Positions 60,038-64,000 of a DNA stretch of 64,000 nt are shown here, piece after piece. Source of the DNA: Meloidogyne chitwoodi (Eukaryota; Nematoda; Chromadorea; Rhabditida; Meloidogynidae). The translations under genes and the position numbers were made by a program. Each line of letters begins with the position of its first letter. The first letter of the stretch is position 1. Where the stretch lies: NCBI GenBank assembly GCA_015183035.1, contig JACZZP010000007.1, positions 434,001 to 498,000 of the forward strand, given 5' to 3'. The notes under the pieces were generated by a model. The model was not told where the DNA came from and ran no database searches. It saw only the letters and a list, made by a program, of their open reading frames with translations.

Positions 60038-60082
60038 GAGTCAGAGACGCTTGAGTCAGAGACGCTTGAGTCAGAGACGCTT
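60038..60082. repeat. 15-bp tandem repeat, three copies
   Basis: Three exact copies of gagtcagagacgctt. Confidence 0.95.
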
Positions 60083-60260
60083 GAAGGATTATATTTTTTA
60101 TTTCAAAATTTTATTTTTTTTAATATTTTACTTTTCAAAACGAAAAAAAATTAACTAAAAAAATTACGAAATATAATGTACTATTCCTTTGATTTTTATA
60201 TTTCTAAAACTTCGTCTCGCCTTTGTGTACAACTAAAATTAATTTATAATTAATATTACA

Positions 60261-60315
60261 GTGTATTATGAAATAGCGACGATCAAAACATTTAATATTA
60301 AAAAAGTACAATTAA
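60261..60315 (+). promoter_or_regulatory. conserved promoter block of the second intact secreted gene, shortened
   Basis: gtgtattatgaaatagcgac, gatcaaaacatttaatatta and aaaaagtacaatt are kept, but the ggctatataaaaag segment and the pyrimidine tract of the other copies are deleted, so the block runs straight into ttggcaaaatctatcaattc. Expression of this copy may therefore differ. Confidence 0.6.
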
Positions 60316-60387
60316 ATAGTAAAATAAATATTGGCAAAATCTATCAATTCATTAATTTAATATTTAAAAATAAATAAAGGATAAAAA

Positions 60388-62205
60388 ATGTATTCAAAAA
60401 TTTTATTTTTTATTATTTTTTCTCTTTTATTTTTTTATTCTACTACTATTTATCAAACTAATCAACGTTTTGTTTATATAAAATATGATGAAATGAATTT
60501 AACAGAAATTAAATTTAAACAAAATGATGAAGATATAAATAAAATTAATTTGGAAATTTCTCTTGAATTTAAAAATAATTATGATGAAATTATTATAATA
60601 CAAAATTCGTATAAACTTAAAATTTATTATACTGAAAATGCAGAAATTGATTCAAATGGGATTAAAAAATTAAAAATATCTGATTTATTTGATAAAGATT
60701 GTAGAAATGGATTTAGTATTTATGCAAGATATTCAATTGAAATAGATTTTGAGGTAATAAAATAGACTTTTTAATTAAACTTTGAATAGAGTTTTAGACC
60801 GATAGCATTAAAGAGTCTTAAATTTCTTTTTTTTTTTTGAGAATTTTTGCTCGGAGAGAAATTTTCAGGACATAAGCATTAAATCACCAAGATTATACAA
60901 TTTATTATATTTATACATATACTCCTAATTTTATAAAATAAAAAATACACTTGGGCGTAGTAATAATTTATCATAAGTTTATAATATTGTTATAAAACAT
61001 CTAAAATTATTAAATTTTTAGAAGAAATAGAAAAAACTCTAAAAAATATTTTTATAATATTTTATAACATTAACTTGTCATTTGATAATTCTTTATAAGT
61101 TCGCGCCCAATCAAATGCGCCTAATTATATAATTAAATTTGTTTACGGAGGACTTTTATTAGAAAATTAATTCTAATGAAAATTTCATTATAAAAATATA
61201 TTAGTATTATTTTAGGAACAAATAAAAATTTACCCTCTTTTTCGTCCAAAATTAAATTTTGAGCCAATTAATCCAATAGAAAATAATAATGGAAATGATC
61301 AATTAATTAAATTGGAATGGAATTTAAATTTAGAAGAAAATGGAATAAGTAAAATTAAAATTTGTATAAAATATAAAAATAAAGGAAAATATTTAATTAT
61401 TGTAAATAATGGACTTTATTCATTTTATATTAATCATTTTGAAGAAATTGAAAAAAATGGAGAAGAAAAATGCTTTAAAAAAATATTTAAAAATTTATCT
61501 GAAGAAGAAAGAAAATATTTAAGTTATTTCAAAAAAGGAATTAAAATTTCAATTATTCCAGAAAATGAATTAAATATAAATGAAATTAAAGAAATATCTA
61601 GTAAATTTAATTTTAAATTAATTAATATATTTTTTATTTTTTAGATAATAATTTAATTAATATTGATGAAATGAAAGTTTTAGTTAAAACAAATGATATT
61701 TATGAATTAATAAATGAATTTTCGTTTCCAGTTATAAGTCCCTTATTTGATGATGAATATTATAAATTTAATATTTATCCACAAGAAACTGAAATTATTA
61801 CAGGTTATTAATTTATTCCCTTTATATAAGTAAATATTTATATAATTGGATATAATAAGGGGAAATAAGACTGTTCTCTTATAAAGAGATTAAATATTTT
61901 TTTAAAAACTTTTATTTATAAATTAAAAAATTTAATAAAATTAAGGAGATAATGAAGTACACTATTTAATTAATACAAATGAAAAAATAAAAGAAATTTA
62001 TATTTCAACAAAATTTGAATTAATTCCTCGAAAATATATTTTTAAAGATTATTTAATCCAAAGAGAAGTAAAAACAATTTCTAAAAATATAATTTTTCAA
62101 GATTTACAACAAAAATGGTTTTTAATTGGTCAAGATGATTATTATTTTATGAATAAAGATGGAATGTTTGAAAAAATTATTTATTTGAAAAATTTAGAAA
62201 ATTAA
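60388..62205 (+). CDS. unrecognised secreted protein, four-exon family, 389 aa, intact
   Basis: Exons: 60388-60753, 61216-61600, 61645-61803, 61946-62205 (1170 nt), with the same phases as the gene at 56192. The signal peptide is MYSKILFFIIFSLLFFYSTT; the mature start is IYQTNQRFVYIKYDEMNLTE. Exon 2: KIYPLFRPKLNFEPINPIEN, LEWNLNLEENGISKIKICIK. Exon 3: FPVISPLFDDEYYKFNIYPQ. Exon 4: NEKIKEIYISTKFELI, IIFQDLQQKWFLIGQDDYYF, ending YLKNLEN. The donor of intron 3 is gttatt; reading on would give a stop after GY, and the splice is supported by the open exon 4 and the total frame. This copy has diverged most from its relative in the first 100 residues. Function unknown. Confidence 0.85.
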
Positions 62206-62379
62206 AAAGTTGAGTGTTTCGGAACCAGCATATTACAGCGAAGAATTAAAAAAACATTTTTTAATATTTTTTATATACTAGCGTAATGGTTCGTCCTAAC
62301 TGGCGAACCATTTAAACTTTTTGACATAAAACAAAATTTTCAACATTCACAATTTTAAATAAACAAAAGCTTTAATTTT

Positions 62380-62475
62380 TTTATAGCCTTAAATTGCACT
62401 TTTTAATAATATTAAATGTTTTGATTGTCGTTATTTCATAATACACTACAATATTTGTATTAATTTTAATTATAA
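62380..62475 (-). promoter_or_regulatory. orphan promoter block of the secreted family, inverted
   Basis: On the minus strand: gtgtattatgaaataacgac, aatcaaaacatttaatatta, aaaagtgcaatttaaggc, then tataaaaaaatt. It points back into the 3' end of the intact gene at 60388-62205, with no exon 1 behind it. Either its gene was lost or it drives an antisense transcript. Confidence 0.6.
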
Positions 62476-62612
62476 TCAAAGGCGAGCCGAAAATGTTTTT
62501 GAAATATAAAATTTGAAAAAAATTATATTTCATTTCTTAAATTTATTTTTTTAAATTCTTTTATTATATTTCAAAATTTATTTTCGGCTCTCCTTTGACT
62601 ATAATTAGAATA
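62470..62612. repeat. inverted repeat with tips attataatcaaaggcgagcc
   Basis: taattataatcaaaggcgag at about 62468 and ggctctcctttgactataat at 62584-62605 form an inverted pair around an AT-rich core. The same pair, with the 96-bp GC-rich MITE inserted in its core, occurs at 48850-49100 next to the family promoter block. Confidence 0.7.
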
Positions 62613-62629
62613 TAAATATTATAGATTAA

Positions 62630-63100
62630 AATGGTATTACTCTCATTGTGCGGAAATGCCTTTGAATCGAGATATAGGTCCCTGAATATTGCAAACCATA
62701 GAGGGGAGGGACTAAGCTCATTTTGGGGTAAAAATTCAAAAATTAGCATGAAAGCTGATTCGAAAGAACTATTAAAGTTGAGTCGAATGAGACCAGAATA
62801 AACGTGATTGCACGATTTTGAACAAAGTTTTGAAAGATCGTATGCTGTAAATACGTCAAACTTGGACCTTTTGGTAGTGTTTTATTACTTCTTCATTTTT
62901 GATCCCATGGCTGGTTGGCTTTTGGTACATACGTTATTCTACGGTGCAAATTACAACAAAATAATTAATTCAGTGAAAATAATCTAAGTGCAGCCGCGGT
63001 AATCACATAAAATAAGCTTACTCCCCTCTATGGTTTTGCAATATTCATGGACCTATATCTCGATTCAAAGTCATTTCCGCACAATGAGAGTAATACCATT
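62630..63100. mobile_element. 471-bp inverted-repeat element
   Basis: aatggtattactctcattgt (62630) and its inverse ending 63100 bound arms of about 100 bp that include gaatcgagatataggtcc and accatagaggggag. The central part (62860-62960) matches, inverted, the unpaired centre of the MULE-like foldback at 26690-26800. No coding capacity; target duplication not resolved. Confidence 0.7.
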
Positions 63101-63396
63101 CGACTCAGCTCGTCAAGATGAATCGAATAGTATGACTTGATACAATTTACCACTGGATCTATACTACAGCCTATTTTTTATTATGGGAGGAATTTTCCGC
63201 TAAAAGAGGAACTTTCAAGGAGGAATTTTCCGGTAATTCTTTTTGGGAAGGAATTTTCCGAAAATCTTCGCGGAGGAATCTTTCGTACACCATACTTAAC
63301 GAGAAAAATGTAAATCCAACCCTCTATTTGATCTCAAAAATAAAAAATTAAATAAAAAATTAATTAAAATAAATATTTATTTTATTTAAAAAAAAA
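63101..63396. other. 3' flank of the GST gene with a short repeat
   Basis: Four spaced copies of ggaattttccg (63189-63265, with ggaggaa lead-ins) lie here. No gene seen. Confidence 0.5.
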
Positions 63397-63745
63397 TTAA
63401 AAACGTGAAAATATTCTCTTAGACAAATAATTATTTAATTGGGGTAATTGATAAACTTTTTTACGTAATTCAACCAATTCTGGATATTTATTAAGAATAA
63501 AAGGTCTAACAGCTGCTAAAGACTCAACAAAATCAGCTACTAAAAAATCTGGCCAAGATAATTTTTTAAAAAGAAAATTTGAAGAAAATAGGCGTAATTG
63601 GCGTTGATAAATTGGTAAAAATTGTTCCACTAAATTTTGAAATTTTTCAAAAGTTGAAGCATTTTCTTGTTGAATTTGTGTTTCAGTTAAAAAAAGAAAA
63701 TCGTGAAAAGCAGAAAATGAGTCTTTGTGAAAGTCAGCAAATTCA
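63397..63745 (-). CDS. glutathione S-transferase, last exon, partial
   Basis: Glutathione transferases conjugate or bind hydrophobic compounds, and nematode sigma-type GSTs are abundant cytosolic or secreted proteins. Only the C-terminal helical domain is seen: FADFHKDSFSAFHDFLFLTE, VEQFLPIYQRQL, LSWPDFLVADFVESLAAVRP, LNKYPELVELRKKVYQLPQL then NNYLSKR and stop. LSWPDFLVAD matches the GST N-capping segment (T/S-x-x-D). The exon starts at acceptor atttaaag (63746). The thioredoxin-like N-terminal exons with the catalytic Tyr are not in the 255 bp left before the window end, so they lie beyond it. An internal frame start at 63630 is not the real start. Confidence 0.9.
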
Positions 63746-64000
63746 CTTTAAATTTAAAAAAAATTTAAAAAATTAAAACTCTCGTTATAAGGGCAAAGTT
63801 TTCAAAGGACAGAGATCTACAGGTATCTTCCTATATCATAAATAGAGTTTGATAAAACATGCACGAACAAATTGTTAACCGACTAACTGACCACTGTCTC
63901 TCCGAAGGTTAACTTAATCTCTCGTTTGTAAGAAATAAAGAAAGGTAGTGATCAGTAGAGAAAATATTTACAATTCTTTTGTACAATTCCTTTTAATTTT
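63746..64000 (-). other. presumed GST intron, continues past the window
   Basis: No exon recognised. It contains aggttaacttaatctctcg and similar sequence with no match elsewhere in the window. Confidence 0.5.

Noticed and set aside
62205..63400. CRISPR array, phage or bacterial operon
   Set aside because: The whole window has eukaryotic intron-rich genes. The tandem repeats seen have no regular spacer pattern.

Overview
The window looks like nuclear DNA of a plant-parasitic nematode, most probably a root-knot nematode (Meloidogyne). The DNA is very AT-rich and genes are cut by many short introns. Gene content points the same way: a KANK/VAB-19 scaffold, a nematode DB-module secreted protein, a sigma-like GST, and an F-box family of a type I associate with Meloidogyne. 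Genus is inference. Exon models were built by eye from splice consensus, open frames and phase. All eight multi-exon models sum to whole numbers of codons, which supports them.

Layout. 1-8668: AT-rich, no gene seen, one 266-bp inverted-repeat element. 8669-16664 (-): a 26-exon KANK/VAB-19 orthologue. 16665-22511: AT-rich, no gene seen. 22512-23543 (+): 5' half of an F-box gene broken by a 599-bp element that itself carries a 172-bp hAT-like MITE. 23586-25585: mariner copy 1. 26030-27695: MULE-like foldback with minisatellite arms. 28142-28317 (+): tiny secreted peptide gene. 29374-30081 (+): DB-module protein. 30104-30570: palindrome with tRNA-like arms. 30675-34242 (-): tandem-RRM protein gene downstream of a GSKIP-like gene, possibly an operon. 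34243-40001: AT-rich, repeats only. 40002-44691 (+): 14-exon PP2C-like protein. 45068-45804 (-): 3' half of an F-box gene. 45826-47825: mariner copy 2. 47971-62205: cluster of an unrecognised four-exon secreted protein family, with two intact genes (56192, 60388) and several broken copies full of small DNA transposons. 63397-63745 (-): last exon of a GST gene that runs off the window.

Main result. The two 2000-bp mariners are in opposite orientation and encode identical transposases. The F-box 5' half beside copy 1 and the F-box 3' half beside copy 2 join in frame and in splice phase if the 20.2 kb between the mariners is inverted back. The same reversal puts a stray last exon of the secreted family (25588-25679) behind an orphan first exon of that family (47971-48345). 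I infer a mariner-mediated inversion that split two genes. The secreted family, with its shared promoter block, is the best candidate for an undescribed gene system here; its function is unknown.
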